DNA of 8,140 nt from Alloprevotella tannerae (GTDB lineage Bacteria; Bacteroidota; Bacteroidia; Bacteroidales; Bacteroidaceae), in NCBI GenBank assembly GCA_015259305.1, contig JABZGO010000073.1, forward strand, positions 1 to 8,140. The letters run 5' to 3'. Positions 7,302 through 8,140 of this stretch are shown piece after piece (the stretch's first letter is position 1; every line of letters starts with the position of its first letter). The notes beneath the pieces are model-generated. The model saw only the letters and a list, made by a program, of their open reading frames with translations. It was not told the origin of the DNA and did not search any database. Position numbers and translations under genes: made by a program.

Positions 7302-7396
7302 TTATCGAATTGTTTCTGTTGGTGTTGCATCAACCAATAAGCGGCCTGATATAGAGCAAGTCGTTCGGCCGCATTATGATGGCGTGATTTGTGTTC
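7302..7396 (-). other. Spacer between dnaN and the exonuclease, with a weak hairpin
   Basis: This 95-bp spacer is the longest gap between genes in the cluster. It contains an inverted repeat, GCGGCC at 7341-7346 and GGCCGC at 7367-7372, with a 20-base loop. No U-rich stretch follows on the minus strand, so it is not a convincing terminator. I see no convincing Bacteroidota promoter (TAnnTTTG with an upstream TTG). The dnaN reading frame stays open for 32 codons after the dnaN stop and ends in a TGA that overlaps the exonuclease ATG. Only a late ATG, ten codons before that TGA, could start it. Confidence 0.45.
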
Positions 7397-8140
7397 TTAA
7401 TCAATGATCATCATAGGCATGAGGAGCATTAAAATGTCCTCTCCCTCCTCTTGCTCCGTCGGCAGGATCAGGCCGGCACGGCTGGCATCGCCCAGTTTGA
7501 AGACAACTTCTTCTCCCGGCAAGTTGTTGAGCAGTTCGAGCAAGAACGGGCCTCTATAACCGATCTTGATAGGCGTGCCATTGTAATCGCAGAGCAAATT
7601 TTCTTCTGCCGACATCGAATAATCCGTATCCTGAGATGAGATTCTCATCTTGCCATTGTCTATGTTTAACTTAACTAACGAGCTGACAGCATTTGAGAAA
7701 ATCAAGACGCGACGGAGCGCAGCTATGAGCGCTTCGCGATTAACGCTGATGATGTTTGGGTTATCTTGTGGAATAACGCCGGCATAGTTGGGAAAGCGTC
7801 CCTCTGTCAAGCGGCAGTTCATCTCGAAGTTTGCACCTGTAAAAACAGCTCTGCGCCCGTCAAAAGCCAATTCTATTGCATCTTCTTCCTTGCCTAGGAT
7901 GTTCTTGAGCAGTGTGGCCGGTTTTTGCGGAAGGATGAATGAGCCGGGCTTTTCCACTTTTATGTCGAGAAGCGTGTTGCAAGCCATCTTTTGTCCATCG
8001 CTTGCTACCATCGTCAAGCCCGATGTTTTGAGGTCAAAGTAAATGCCGTTCATCACGGGGCGCAATGGGTCATTGGCTGCCGCAAACAAAGAGCGGTTGA
8101 TAGCATCGAGCAACTGGCTGGAGGTTATGCTTACTTGCAT
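7397..8140 (-). CDS. dnaN: DNA polymerase III beta subunit (sliding clamp), 5' end outside the window
   Basis: The beta clamp encircles DNA and tethers the replicative polymerase and repair proteins. Only 247 aa are visible, while the family has about 370-375 aa in three similar domains. The visible part is the middle domain (about 1-127: DPLRPVMNGIYFDL, VASDGQKMA, SFILPQKPATLLKNIL, MNCRLTEGRFPNY, GVIPQDNPN) and the C-terminal domain (about 128-247: VNREALIAALRRVLIFSN, SAEENLLCDYNGTPIKIGY, PFLLELLNNLP). It ends with the typical LLMLLMPMMIID. The first ATG seen lies exactly at base 8140 and is an internal methionine near the start of domain 2, so about 125 residues should lie beyond the right edge. 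The gene is intact within the window and ends in TAA. Confidence 0.96.
   Translation of the reverse strand: MQVSITSSQLLDAINRSLFAAANDPLRPVMNGIYFDLKTSGLTMVASDGQKMACNTLLDIKVEKPGSFILPQKPATLLKNILGKEEDAIELAFDGRRAVFTGANFEMNCRLTEGRFPNYAGVIPQDNPNIISVNREALIAALRRVLIFSNAVSSLVKLNIDNGKMRISSQDTDYSMSAEENLLCDYNGTPIKIGYRGPFLLELLNNLPGEEVVFKLGDASRAGLILPTEQEEGEDILMLLMPMMIID

Noticed and set aside
7341..7372. GCGGCC...GGCCGC inverted repeat as a terminator after dnaN
   Set aside because: The stem is only 6 bp, the loop is 20 bases, and no U-rich stretch follows on the transcribed strand.
7302..7396. Possible Bacteroidota promoter in the dnaN-exonuclease spacer (TATTGGTTG with an upstream TTG)
   Set aside because: The match to TAnnTTTG is poor and the spacing does not stand out, so it was not called.
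7397..8140. A naturally short, two-domain sliding clamp starting at the ATG at 8140
   Set aside because: The start coincides exactly with the window edge, and the visible part matches domains 2 and 3 of normal clamps. Truncation by the window is the simpler explanation.

Overview
The window looks like a piece of a Bacteroidota chromosome, most likely order Bacteroidales. The evidence is the gene order (beta clamp, DnaQ-type exonuclease, CoaBC, DUF4835/PorD-like protein, RecN), the Bacteroidota-specific DUF4835 protein, a short RpoD-type sigma factor with no region 1.1, and start codons without clear Shine-Dalgarno sequences. The sequence alone does not settle the genus.

All seven credible genes lie on the minus strand and are read from the right edge to the left. 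In transcription order they are: dnaN (5' end cut by the window edge), a DEDDh 3'-5' exonuclease with an ExoX-like C-terminal domain, coaBC, a DUF4835 (PorD-like) exported protein, recN, an exported protein joining a degenerate trypsin-like domain to TPR repeats, and an RpoD/SigA-like sigma factor. From the exonuclease onward the spacing is very tight: 9 bp, a 19-bp overlap, 1 bp, 3 bp and 27 bp. This points to one polycistronic unit. The only sizeable spacer, 95 bp, lies between dnaN and the exonuclease. A strong hairpin followed by a U-rich stretch, just after the sigma gene, ends the unit.

The unit mixes DNA replication and repair (clamp, exonuclease, RecN), coenzyme A synthesis (CoaBC), envelope or type IX secretion functions (DUF4835, and perhaps the TPR protein) and transcription (sigma factor). 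The first five look like a lineage-typical housekeeping set. The last two are the less ordinary part: a protease-like protein that keeps the catalytic His and Asp but has no Ser at the nucleophile position, and a sigma factor that keeps primary-sigma architecture but departs from the usual Bacteroidota RpoD at many otherwise constant positions.

The left 130 bases contain no convincing gene. They hold short direct repeats (CCCACCAAAC, two exact copies and one degraded copy) that may continue beyond the window. I found no tRNA or rRNA gene, CRISPR array, insertion sequence or complete mobile element, and no clearly undescribed multi-gene system.
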